The notes below the pieces were generated by a model. The model made no database searches and had not been told where the DNA came from. It saw only the letters and a list, made by a program, of their open reading frames with translations. From contig VGWJ01000005.1 of the NCBI GenBank assembly GCA_016873635.1, positions 1-64,000 of the forward strand: a DNA stretch of 64,000 nt. The letters are read 5' to 3'. The position numbers and the translations under genes were made by a program. Origin of the DNA: Lentisphaerota bacterium. Lineage in GTDB: Bacteria; Verrucomicrobiota; Kiritimatiellia; UBA8416; VGWJ01. Of the stretch, positions 44,675 to 52,076 are shown one piece after another (the first letter of the stretch is position 1; each line of letters starts with the position of its first letter).

Positions 44675-44892
44675 CCATGACGCTCCACGAGTACCTCGAA
44701 CACGAGATGGAAGAAATCCGGCGCCACAAGTGGATTGAGTCCGAGAAGGCCGGCCGCGACCTCGGACAGGCGGCGGTGCTTGACTGGATCGAGCGCTACG
44801 CCGGTCTGTTCCACGAGCGGATGCGGCCGCACTTGCATCCCGGGGGAAAAGTTGCCGTCTGCGCCGGGCCGGATGCTCCGCGCCTGGCATGA
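44671..44892 (+). CDS. small conserved protein coupled to the ParB-like gene
   Basis: A 73-residue protein (MTMTLHEYLEHEMEEIRRHK...). The segment HKWIESEKAGRDLGQAAVLD is a short motif seen in the tails of several unrelated bacterial families and probably an independent helical module. No enzyme motif is visible. Its start overlaps the ParB-like stop by four bases (ATGA), so the two are co-translated. Function unknown. Confidence 0.65.
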   Translation: MTMTLHEYLEHEMEEIRRHKWIESEKAGRDLGQAAVLDWIERYAGLFHERMRPHLHPGGKVAVCAGPDAPRLA

Positions 44893-44906
44893 TGCACCTG
44901 ACCGGG

Positions 44907-44939
44907 CTTGAAAAGCCGTGCGAAGCGCGGCTTTTCAAG
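44907..44939 (+). terminator. rho-independent terminator, bidirectional
   Basis: CTTGAAAAGCCG (44907-44918) and CGGCTTTTCAAG (44928-44939) form a perfect 12-bp stem with a nine-base loop. It follows the ParB-like operon and lies 20 bases before the start of a group II intron fragment, in line with the habit of group IIC introns to insert after terminator stems. Confidence 0.75.
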
Positions 44940-44959
44940 GTACGGGTCGAGGTGCTGGT

Positions 44960-45040
44960 GTGCGCCCATCATGGGCGCGTTGTAAATGGAGTGCAAGTCT
45001 CCTGTAGGAGGAACCGCATGGTGACATGACGGACCTGCTA
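44960..45040 (+). mobile_element. group II intron 5' end fragment
   Basis: GTGCG at 44960-44964 fits the 5' consensus GUGYG, and GCGCCCATCATGGGCGC folds as the first hairpin of domain I, followed by AGTGCAAGTCTCCTGTAGGAGG, typical of bacterial introns. The intron stops abruptly around 45040 where the reversed toxin-antitoxin cassette begins; the rest, including the reverse transcriptase, is missing. The right limit is uncertain. Confidence 0.6.
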
Positions 45041-45095
45041 CGCGACCCGTGACTGGCTGATCCCCTCAGTCAGTGACGGGGACCCGCTTCGATCA
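45041..45095 (-). other. attC-like site 3
   Basis: Minus strand: R'' TGATCGAAG (45095-45087), overlapping the toxin stop, then a stem of 15 bp with two mismatches (45066-45080 with 45046-45060, loop GGGGA) and CGCG near 45044-45041. The usual G^TT is not clear (GTA at 45042-45040), so the site may be damaged or cut by the intron junction. Confidence 0.5.
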
Positions 45096-45347
45096 TCTTT
45101 CGTGGATTTCTCTCCGGTGTCCGATCCGAAGCACGAGTACCTGTGCACCAATAATGGCGAAGACGACGCGGTAGTCTCCGACCCGGAGCTTGCGAAGACC
45201 CGAGAACTGACCTTTCAGCGCGGGATACGATTCGGCTCTCGCTGGGAGTTCCTTCTCGATCTTGTCGAGAATGCGCCGGGCTTCGGCTTTGCCGATACCG
45301 GCAAGGTCCTTACCCACGCTCCTCTTGTAGGCGATTTCAAAGGCCAA
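45093..45347 (-). CDS. RelE family toxin
   Basis: An 84-residue mRNA interferase-type toxin. Sequence order matches RelE: FEIAYKRSVGKDLAGIGKAE, RILDKIEKELPARAESYPAL, KGQFSGLRKLRVGDYRVVFA and VLVLRIGHRREIHER, with the G-L-R-K-L-R-V-G-D-Y-R-V core and C-terminal GHRR. It should cleave mRNA on the ribosome when free. The gene overlaps its antitoxin by 11 bases; its stop codon overlaps the R'' box of the cassette's attC-like site. Confidence 0.93.
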   Translation of the reverse strand: MAFEIAYKRSVGKDLAGIGKAEARRILDKIEKELPARAESYPALKGQFSGLRKLRVGDYRVVFAIIGAQVLVLRIGHRREIHER

Positions 45348-45555
45348 GGGACTTCCTCAGTTCGCGGCTAGACACGACCGCGTCCTTCTGATCGCGCAGG
45401 CGATCCAAGGCGATCTGGACGTCAGCGAAGTCCTCGATGTAGGACTCCACGGCTTTCCGGATATGGAAGGACCGAGGCCGTTCCGTCTCGTCTGCAATGT
45501 GGTCAATCTCTCTCGCCAGCGCGTCAGGCAAGCGGATGGATATCGCCGTGCTCAT
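45337..45555 (-). CDS. ribbon-helix-helix antitoxin
   Basis: A 72-residue CopG/RHH antitoxin: STAISIRLPDALAREIDHIA gives the DNA-binding strand and first helix, DETERPRSFHIRKAVESYIE the second, and the C-terminal third (ALDRLRDQKDAVVSSRELRK) is the toxin-binding tail. It would repress its own promoter and neutralise the RelE toxin that follows. An AAGGAGGCGGC SD precedes ATG 45555. Confidence 0.92.
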   Translation of the reverse strand: MSTAISIRLPDALAREIDHIADETERPRSFHIRKAVESYIEDFADVQIALDRLRDQKDAVVSSRELRKSLGL

Positions 45556-45640
45556 GCCGCCTCCTTCTGTATTGTTCTGTCATACAAAGTACACAGCGCA
45601 GACATTTCCGTCAATCCCTCTTTTACCATCTCTGATCGAA

Positions 45641-45703
45641 TCGTCGGCGCTCAGGATCGAGCGGCCACCGGGCCGCGAGGATCCTGCGGCGCATTGTTCT
45701 GCC
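45641..45703 (-). other. attC-like site 4
   Basis: Minus strand: R'' GGCAGAAC (45703-45696), then a long imperfect stem (45692-45671 with 45666-45646, loop CGGT) with a few unpaired bases, ending in CCGACGATT where the G^TT of a perfect site is replaced by A-TT. It starts three bases after the hicA stop. Confidence 0.6.
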
Positions 45704-45706
45704 GGT

Positions 45707-45895
45707 TCATTTCGGGTCCGGGACGGCAAGGCATCGGCAGATCTTGGCAGCCAACCGATCGGGGATCTCGGTATGACGAGGCACGGCTTCAATCCGGCCC
45801 GTGTTGGGGCTTGCCCACAGCGAGTGCGAACCACCCTCCCGCTTAAGGTAGCACCCATGTCGGCGGAGGTGCCGCAGGAGTTCGTTGCGTTTCAT
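45707..45895 (-). CDS. hicA: HicA toxin
   Basis: A 62-residue double-stranded-RNA-binding-like ribonuclease toxin. Family features are MKRNELLRHLRRHGCYLKRE, GGSHSLWASP with the catalytic His, and VPRHTEIPDRLAAKICRCLA. It would cleave mRNA and tmRNA when HicB is lost. Its start overlaps the hicB stop (ATGA), and the gene is followed directly by an attC-like site. Confidence 0.92.
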   Translation of the reverse strand: MKRNELLRHLRRHGCYLKREGGSHSLWASPNTGRIEAVPRHTEIPDRLAAKICRCLAVPDPK

Positions 45896-46107
45896 CCCAC
45901 GGCCACCAGTTCCCGCATGGCATTGGCTGGCAGCCCGCGCAGGGCGTCATCCCGGCGGTCTTCCAGAATCAAGTCAATGGCTTCCGACAGGCTCTTGAGG
46001 CATTCCGCCTTGGTCTTGCCTTGCCCATTCGCACCGGGAATCTCCGGGCAGTACGCCACAAACCACTTTCCGTCCCGCTCCACGACAGCCGTGAATTCGT
46101 TGTGCAT
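45892..46107 (-). CDS. hicB: HicB antitoxin
   Basis: A 71-residue HicB with the partial RNase H-like fold: FTAVVERDGKWFVAYCPEIP, GANGQGKTKAECLKSLSEAI and DLILEDRRDDALRGLP. No separate DNA-binding domain is attached, as in the short HicB class. It should neutralise HicA. A GAGGTGAGAAT stretch before ATG 46107 gives a plausible SD. Here the antitoxin gene precedes the toxin, unlike the brnTA cassette. Confidence 0.9.
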   Translation of the reverse strand: MHNEFTAVVERDGKWFVAYCPEIPGANGQGKTKAECLKSLSEAIDLILEDRRDDALRGLPANAMRELVAVG

Positions 46108-46242
46108 ATTCTCACCTCGCTTCGGAAATCAATGTACCACGGGTCACTTCCCATCTCAATCTCATTTCGGGGCAGAACGTCCGGCGTCATGATGGCGAGC
46201 GGGCGAGCCTATCATGAACGCCGTGGTTGGCCTTTGCTTTCG

Positions 46243-46497
46243 GGTTCACCACGGAGGCACAGAGACACGGAGCCGGAAGGCCACGGAGACTCGCGAATGC
46301 CGACAGCCCGCTGGCGCGGTCTGCCGCCATTCGCTCGCCGGTCGTTTTGGGAGGAAGAGGAGTCCGAACACGTTCTCCTCCCCCTCCCATTACAGACGCG
46401 AGAGAACGGCGGCCTCGTTCGGCCCCGCCGGACAGGCCGCCGTTGTCGAGCCTCCGTGTCCTTCTGCTCCGTGCTTCCGTGTCTCCGTGGTTCAATT
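46243..46497. repeat. 255-bp imperfect palindrome built on octamer repeats
   Basis: The two arms (about 46243-46362 and 46375-46497) are inverted copies around a 12-base centre (46363-46374). The outer parts are period-8 units such as CCACGGAG, GCACAGAG, ACACGGAG on the left and their complements on the right; the inner parts (GAGGAAGAGGAG with CTCCTCCCCCTC) continue the pairing. Such DNA gives spurious ORFs with H-G-G-T-E / H-G-D-T-E strings on both strands, so no gene is called here. It adjoins the HicBA cassette. Confidence 0.75.
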
Positions 46498-46500
46498 CCG

Positions 46501-46862
46501 GATCCCCTTCTTGTCCTGGCCAACGCCGCGCCGCCCCGCGCAGTCCCTTTGACACGCTTTGACCGCCGCCGCGACGGAAAATGGCATTCCGGGCGCGGCT
46601 CCGCAAGCACATTCGCGGCGCATGCGGACGGCGCGGAGGTCGTACCTTTCCGCATTTCCGGTGGACGACTGCGGCGACGACTACGGATCACGATTGCCTC
46701 CGGCGTTTCCTTTCTCTCCACTCGCCAACAACCCGTTTTCTGCGCATCCTGTCCCGGCCGGTCGAAGCGGATGCCTTCATTCTTCCGGGCGGCGGCCGTC
46801 CTTGACACCGCGGTCGCCTCGTGCAAGTAATCGCCTGCGCGGCGGACAGGCGATCGTGGCGG
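46501..46862. other. 362-base intergenic stretch without recognisable features
   Basis: Between the palindrome and the FemAB-like gene I see no credible gene, RNA or repeat; the overlapping frames here are short and unsupported. Confidence 0.5.
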
Positions 46863-47927
46863 ATGAGCGACAACGACAGCGCATCGGTTCGGAGGGTTGA
46901 TCCTTGTCTGATTCCTGACTGGGATCGGATTGTGGGAGACATCCCCGGCGCCACCGCCTTCCATTCGCGCGGCTGGGCGGCCGTCCTCGCGGCCGCCTAC
47001 GGGCACGTGCCGGCGTACCTGGCGCTGGGCGCGCCTGAGCGGCCCTCGGCGGTTTTCCCGTTGATGTCGGTGCGCAGCCGGCTTACGGGATCGCGCGGCG
47101 TATGCCTGCCTTTCGCGGACTTCTGCGCGCCTCTGCTGAAGCCGGACGTCCGGCTGCCGGAGTTCTGGGAGGCCGTGTGGGCGACGGGCCGGGCGGAGGC
47201 GTGGCGCCACGTCGAGTGGCGCGGGCCTGCGCCCCTGGACGGAGCTCAGCCGGCCGCCACGTACCGCGCGCATGTCCTTGACTTGCGGCCCGGGCGCGAG
47301 GGCGTCGCGCGCGGACTTGACAGCGCGGTGCGCCGGACCGTCCGCAAGGCCGAGGCCGGCGGCGTACAGGTGCGCTTCGGCGCCGGCGAATCCGACGTCG
47401 AGGAGTACTACAGGCTGCATTGCATGACGCGGCAGCGGCACGGACTGCCTCCGCAGCCGAGTCTGTTCTTCCGCAAGATCCGGGAACATATGCTGGGCGA
47501 GGGGCGCGGCTTCATCGCCCTCGCCTCGGCTCCGCGGCCCGACGGATCCGGCCTGCCCGTGGCCGGCGCCGTGTTCTTCCGTTTCGGGCGGCATGCGATC
47601 TTCAAGTTCGGGGCGTCGGATCTGCGGCGACAGGAGTTGCGCGCGGTCAACCTCGTGATGTGGCGTTCGATTGTGCGATGCATCGAGCTCGGGGCGGAGG
47701 AACTGCACCTGGGACGCACCGACATGTCACAGGAGGGATTGCGGCGCTTCAAGCTGAGTTGGGGGGCGCGGGAGGAGCCGCTGCATTACTACCGTTATGG
47801 ATTGGCCGACGGAAGCTGGCTGCGGAGCCGCGACCTGGTCAGCGGATGGCACAACCCGGTTTTCCGTTGCCTGCCGCGGGCGGTCAACCGCCGGCTGGGA
47901 GCGCTGCTTTACCGGCACCTGGACTAG
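46863..47927 (+). CDS. FemAB-like GNAT acyltransferase (exosortase-associated)
   Basis: A 354-residue FemAB/CelD-type acyltransferase of the kind often linked to PEP-CTERM/exosortase exopolysaccharide loci. Features: IPGATAFHSRGWAAVLAAAY near the N-terminus, DSAVRRTVRKAEAGGVQVRF (the conserved R-x-x-x-R-K-A block), a central CMTRQRHGLPPQPSLFFRKI, AGAVFFRFGRHAIFKFGASD and LGAEELHLGRTDMSQEGLRR. It probably transfers an acyl or aminoacyl group to a polysaccharide precursor. ATG 46863 (MSDNDSAS) is chosen; the SD is weak. It is convergent with the TPR lipoprotein. Confidence 0.85.
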   Translation: MSDNDSASVRRVDPCLIPDWDRIVGDIPGATAFHSRGWAAVLAAAYGHVPAYLALGAPERPSAVFPLMSVRSRLTGSRGVCLPFADFCAPLLKPDVRLPEFWEAVWATGRAEAWRHVEWRGPAPLDGAQPAATYRAHVLDLRPGREGVARGLDSAVRRTVRKAEAGGVQVRFGAGESDVEEYYRLHCMTRQRHGLPPQPSLFFRKIREHMLGEGRGFIALASAPRPDGSGLPVAGAVFFRFGRHAIFKFGASDLRRQELRAVNLVMWRSIVRCIELGAEELHLGRTDMSQEGLRRFKLSWGAREEPLHYYRYGLADGSWLRSRDLVSGWHNPVFRCLPRAVNRRLGALLYRHLD

Positions 47928-47935
47928 CCTGGGGG

Positions 47936-50900
47936 CTAGCGCGGTTCAGCCAGGATGTCGCGCGCGCGATCGATTTCGGGGAAGTCGGCGCGGGCGGCCA
48001 GGGCCTGTTCGAGCAGGCGCCGGGCCTCGTCCTTGTCGCCCAACTGGTATTGCGACAGGCCGAGGTAGAAGGCCGCTTCGGCATCCCGCGGGTCGGCCTT
48101 CAGCGCTTCGGCCAGCAACTGGCCGGCCCAGCGCGCGTCTTTCCGCCCGTAGGCCAGCCTGCCGAGCAAACGCGCGGCCGCGGGGTCGGCGGGCAGCATC
48201 TCGCGGGCCCTGACGGCCAGCTTGTAGGCCTGCGCCTCGTCCCGCGGCCGGGCGGCATAGAGTCCGGCCAGCCGCAGCATGCCGGGCGCGAAGTCCGGGG
48301 CGACGGCCAGGACGCGCTCCAGGGCGGCGCGCTCCCCGGCGGCGTCCTTGCGCAGGGCCTGGCCGCGGGCCCGCAGCAGCAGGGCCGGAAGCCAGTCGGC
48401 CCCGGCGGACCGTTCGGCTTCGGACGCCTTGCCCGCGAGCGCCTCCTCCGCGGCTTCCGGATCGAGCCAGAGCGTCACGGCCGCGGCGAACAGCCCGGCC
48501 TCGGCGCGGGCGCCGAACGGTTCGGATGAGGCCAGCGCGCGCTGCGCCAGGCCGCGGGCCTCGGCGATCTGTCCGGCGTAGAATCGCGCCGCCGCCAGCC
48601 GGTATTGCGCCTCGGGGTTGTCCTCCATTCGCACGCCGACGTCGCGCAGGACGGCGAGCGCCCAGCGCGCGTCGCCGTTGCGCAGGGCAAGGCGGCCGGC
48701 CTCCAGCCCGGTCGCGGGATCGTCGGGCGCCGCTTCGCGCGCCTTGCGCGCGAGGTCCAGGACCGCGGCGGCGGCGCCCTCCGCGGCGCGCAGCCGCGCC
48801 ATGCCGAGCAACGCCGCCGGGTGATCGGGGTTCAGCGCCAGGGCTTTGCCGTACGCCTCGCGCGCCGCCGCGGCCCCGTCCTCCAGTTCGGCAACGATTC
48901 CCAGGCGGGCCAGGGCCGGAATCGCCAGCAGCGGGTTGCCGGACGCGTCGGCCAGCGTCCGCCGCCCCTCGTCGTCGAGCGCCGCCGGATCGACGTCCAG
49001 CACGGCCGCCAGCCGCGCGGCGTCCGGGAACTCCGGCCGCGCCAGGAGGGCGCGGCCGATGTGCGCGCGCGCCCCGGTCTCGTCGCCCAGCGCCGCCCGG
49101 CAAACCGCCGCGTGGTAGAGCACGTCGGGCTGCTTGTCGAGCCGCGCGGCGCTCTCGCGCAGGGCCAGGAGGCCGGGTTTCCATTCGCCGCGCCGGCAGA
49201 GTATCCAGCCGAACGTGTCGGCCACGTAGGGGTCGTGGGGGGCCAGCGCGCGCGCGCGCGCGGCCAGCGGGTAGGCGCGTTCCAGGTCATTGCGCATGTC
49301 GGCGTAGACGTAGGCCAGGTTGTTGGCGGCCACGACCGATTTCGGGTCCAGCGCCAGAAGCCGCTCGAGGCGCGCCTGCGCCTCGTCGACCCGCTCCTTC
49401 CGCAGGAGCAGGGAGGACGACATGGCCAGGGCCGGAAGGTGGTTGGAGTTCACGGCCAGGGCGCGGTCGAGGCTGGCCAGAGCTTCGTCCTGTTTCGCGG
49501 AGCCGCTGTAGACCCGGCTGAGCGCCATCAGCGTGCCGACGGAATCGGGGCGCAGCTCCAGCGACTTCTTCAGGGCGGTTTCCGCGCCGTCCGGGTCGCG
49601 GGCGGCCAGTCGCACGCGGCCGAGCAGGTCGTAGAGTCGCGGCTCGTCGGGCGCGAGCCGGATCTGGCGTTCCACGCGCTGCGTCGCGGCGTCGAAGTCC
49701 TTGCGTTGTTCCATGTCCCGGTCCGCCAGCATGGCCAGCGGATCGACAAAACCGGGCTGGAGCCCGAGCGCCGCCGCGAACTGCGCTTCGGCTTCCGCCT
49801 CCCGCCCGGCCGCGAGCAGGCTTGCGCCCAGCAGGTGCAGGCTGCGCGCGTCATCCGGAAATGCCTCGACCATGCTCCGGAAGAGGGCGATTTCCTCGTC
49901 CGCCTTTCCGGCCGCCCGGTACGCGGCGCCCAGCGTGACATAGGGCCGCGGCAGGCGCGGGTATCTGGCGATGAACGCGGGCAGGAGGGCCATGACTTCA
50001 TCGGGCCGGCCGGCTTGCAGCTGGAGCTCGGCCAGCAGGATCACCGCGGCGGCGTAGTCCGGGTTATCGGACGCCGCCTGCGACAGGAGCGCGATTGCCT
50101 TGGGCGTGCTGCCCGTGCGGAGGTTCGTCAGCGCCAGCACGTACAGGGCGTCGGCGGCTCCGGGCTGCGCGTCGAGCACCCTTCGGCACTCCGCGGCGGC
50201 GGCCTCGGTCTCGTTCCTGGCCAGATGGATTCGCGCGCGCAGCAGACGGGCCTGCAGGTTGCCGGAATTCCTTTTTAAAACGGTGGCGCAGATCGTCAGC
50301 GCGTCGTCCAGGCGGCCTTCCTGGATCGCCAGGCCGGCCAGTCCGAGCCTTCCGGCCTCGAAATCGGGGGCCGCGGCCACGGCTTCTTCCAGCATGCGTC
50401 GCGACTCTTCGGGCTGCCCGCGGCCGGCTTTGAAAGAGGCCCGCCGCAGGAGCACGATGGGGTCGTCCGGCGCCAGTTCCGCGGCCCGGGCGAAGGCGGT
50501 TTCGGCGCGGTTGGTGTCGCCCCGCGCGTCGTAGAGGCCGGCCATGCGCATGTGGCCCTCGGCCGATTGGGGGTCGGTCGCCACGGCCGCCTCGTAGGCG
50601 CGCGCGGCGCCGTCCAGGTCCCCCGAGCGCACTTCGAGCATTCCCAGCGCGATGTGATACGCGGCCCGGTCGCCGAATTCTCCGGCGTGCGCCCGGATCA
50701 TTCGGCGCGCGTCCTGGATCTCGTCAGGCGCGCGCGAGGCGTCGGCGAGCAACGACAGGGCGTTGATATCGGCCGGTCCCTGTTCCAGGGCCGCGACGAT
50801 TTCGCGGCGCGCCTCGGCGGGCCGCGCGCCCCAGAGGTAGAGGGCGCCCAGTTTCAGGGACATCTCCCGCGACTGCGCGCCGCACGCGCGGGCGCGCAGC

Positions 50901-51175
50901 AGCGCGGAAAAAGCCTGTCGGGCTTCGCCCAGCTCGAAGCAGGACAGGCCCAGCCGCAGGAGCGCCGTGGCGTTCGTGGGCTGCGCCCGCACGACATTCA
51001 TGTACTCGACGGCCGCCTTGTCGAAGCGGCCCGCCTCGAAGTGCCGGTTGCCGCGTCGCATGTGCTCCTCCGGGCCGCGAAACAGGCCGCAGCCCGCCCC
51101 GGCCGCGATTGCCAGGAGGAGCCCGGCCGCGCAGCCGGCCGCCTGTTTGCAGGTGCGCTTGCCGTGCATGTTCAT
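47936..51175 (-). CDS. large TPR lipoprotein, PrsT-like
   Basis: A 1079-residue protein with a lipoprotein-type signal (AAGCAAGLLLAIAAGAGC, Cys as anchor) followed by some twenty tetratricopeptide repeats that fill the chain (for example VEYMNVVRAQPTNATALLRL, AARAYEAAVATDPQSAEGHM, EAQFAAALGLQPGFVDPLAM, ALASLDRALAVNSNHLPALA). It matches the PEP-CTERM-system TPR lipoprotein type (PrsT). The start is ATG 51175, overlapping the exosortase stop (ATGA); the open frame continues to 52102 but there it is only a shadow of the exosortase. Confidence 0.88.
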   Translation of the reverse strand: MNMHGKRTCKQAAGCAAGLLLAIAAGAGCGLFRGPEEHMRRGNRHFEAGRFDKAAVEYMNVVRAQPTNATALLRLGLSCFELGEARQAFSALLRARACGAQSREMSLKLGALYLWGARPAEARREIVAALEQGPADINALSLLADASRAPDEIQDARRMIRAHAGEFGDRAAYHIALGMLEVRSGDLDGAARAYEAAVATDPQSAEGHMRMAGLYDARGDTNRAETAFARAAELAPDDPIVLLRRASFKAGRGQPEESRRMLEEAVAAAPDFEAGRLGLAGLAIQEGRLDDALTICATVLKRNSGNLQARLLRARIHLARNETEAAAAECRRVLDAQPGAADALYVLALTNLRTGSTPKAIALLSQAASDNPDYAAAVILLAELQLQAGRPDEVMALLPAFIARYPRLPRPYVTLGAAYRAAGKADEEIALFRSMVEAFPDDARSLHLLGASLLAAGREAEAEAQFAAALGLQPGFVDPLAMLADRDMEQRKDFDAATQRVERQIRLAPDEPRLYDLLGRVRLAARDPDGAETALKKSLELRPDSVGTLMALSRVYSGSAKQDEALASLDRALAVNSNHLPALAMSSSLLLRKERVDEAQARLERLLALDPKSVVAANNLAYVYADMRNDLERAYPLAARARALAPHDPYVADTFGWILCRRGEWKPGLLALRESAARLDKQPDVLYHAAVCRAALGDETGARAHIGRALLARPEFPDAARLAAVLDVDPAALDDEGRRTLADASGNPLLAIPALARLGIVAELEDGAAAAREAYGKALALNPDHPAALLGMARLRAAEGAAAAVLDLARKAREAAPDDPATGLEAGRLALRNGDARWALAVLRDVGVRMEDNPEAQYRLAAARFYAGQIAEARGLAQRALASSEPFGARAEAGLFAAAVTLWLDPEAAEEALAGKASEAERSAGADWLPALLLRARGQALRKDAAGERAALERVLAVAPDFAPGMLRLAGLYAARPRDEAQAYKLAVRAREMLPADPAAARLLGRLAYGRKDARWAGQLLAEALKADPRDAEAAFYLGLSQYQLGDKDEARRLLEQALAARADFPEIDRARDILAEPR

Positions 51176-52065
51176 GTGTCCCGCCTGTTCCCCTTTCGGT
51201 CGCGTTGTCCGTTGCGGACCCGCTCCCGCCGGCGCAGCAGCAGCAACAGCGCAAACAGCGGCGCCAGCGAGAGCGCGAAGTAGATCGGCCCTCCCTGGTG
51301 GTGCAGGGGGCTGTCCAGAACGCGCGCATCCACTTTCAGGGTCAGGACCGCCAGGGAGACGATGCGGAAAGAGTTGCGCAGGATCCCGAGGGGAATGACC
51401 GCGCCCGCGAACAGGATCCGGTTCGGCCCGGCATTCAGCAGCATGCGGCCCGCCAGCACGCCGGTGATGAACAGGGCGTAGGTCGAGTTGATCCCGCTGC
51501 ACTCTTCGGCCACTTCCAGCGACAGGCCGGGCACGGTCAGGACGTATTCCGAGCGGTACACGGGCCAGCCCATGGCCGCGAAAGTCCAGTGCGCCAGCGC
51601 CGCCGAACCGTCCCGCAGCGCCGCGTTCAGAAGGCGCTCCAGCGGGGTCGGCAGAGGCACGATGAACAGCAGGAAGAGAAGGGGAAAGAGCAGGGCGCGG
51701 AAGGCGGGCCGGCCCAGGAACAGCATCCATCCGCCGGCCAGCGCGGAGAGCATCGCGAGGATACGCAACCCCAACGCGTCGCTCGTCCCTGGGGGGCAGA
51801 GCGCGGCGGCCGCCGCCAGGGCCGCCGCCGCGGACAGCAGCGCGGCGCCGGCCCGGGCCGAGGTGACGAATGCCGGAAGGGGCCGGCGGCCGCGCCACGC
51901 CAGCCAGGCGCTGATGGCCGGCACGATCAGCGCGTGGGAATAGAGCCGCGAATTCAGGGCCAGCCTGATCAGGGCCGCGAGCGGACCGGCGAAGGCCAGG
52001 ATGACCGCGGCCGAGAAGGCCGCGAAACGGGCGAGACGGGCGCGGGGCGTTGGCCAAGCCGGCAT
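51172..52065 (-). CDS. exosortase
   Basis: A 297-residue multi-pass membrane transpeptidase that would process C-terminal PEP-CTERM-type signals or assist exopolysaccharide export. The catalytic residues are in place: Cys in EVAEECSGINSTYALFITGV, Arg in GILRNSFRIVSLAVL, and His in SPLHHQGGPIYF. About eight hydrophobic segments are seen. No protein in the window ends with an obvious PEP-CTERM sorting signal. It lies between the kinase (11 bases upstream) and the TPR gene. Confidence 0.93.
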   Translation of the reverse strand: MPAWPTPRARLARFAAFSAAVILAFAGPLAALIRLALNSRLYSHALIVPAISAWLAWRGRRPLPAFVTSARAGAALLSAAAALAAAAALCPPGTSDALGLRILAMLSALAGGWMLFLGRPAFRALLFPLLFLLFIVPLPTPLERLLNAALRDGSAALAHWTFAAMGWPVYRSEYVLTVPGLSLEVAEECSGINSTYALFITGVLAGRMLLNAGPNRILFAGAVIPLGILRNSFRIVSLAVLTLKVDARVLDSPLHHQGGPIYFALSLAPLFALLLLLRRRERVRNGQRDRKGNRRDT

Positions 52066-52076
52066 GGAACGGGACT

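Larger units (their letters stand above)
45041..45640 (-). mobile_element. integron gene cassette 3 (RHH/RelE toxin-antitoxin)
   Basis: On the minus strand the cassette begins TTCGATCA (45640-45633), the exact reverse complement of TGATCGAA (45095-45088), the R'' box at the end of its toxin gene. This 8-base match is the cassette signature. The base before the leading TT is A in place of the usual G, so the site is slightly degenerate. The left boundary, where the intron fragment begins, is approximate. Confidence 0.6.
45641..46177 (-). mobile_element. integron gene cassette 4 (HicBA toxin-antitoxin)
   Basis: On the minus strand the cassette starts at 46177 with TTCTGCC right after the G of G^TT; GTTCTGCC (46178-46171) is the exact reverse complement of GGCAGAAC (45703-45696), the R'' box after hicA. 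This 8-base complementarity defines the cassette. It contains only hicB and hicA. Confidence 0.68.

Noticed and set aside
46187-46612. ORFs with H-G-D-T-E strings on both strands
   Set aside because: They arise from the octamer-repeat palindrome and have no protein family character.
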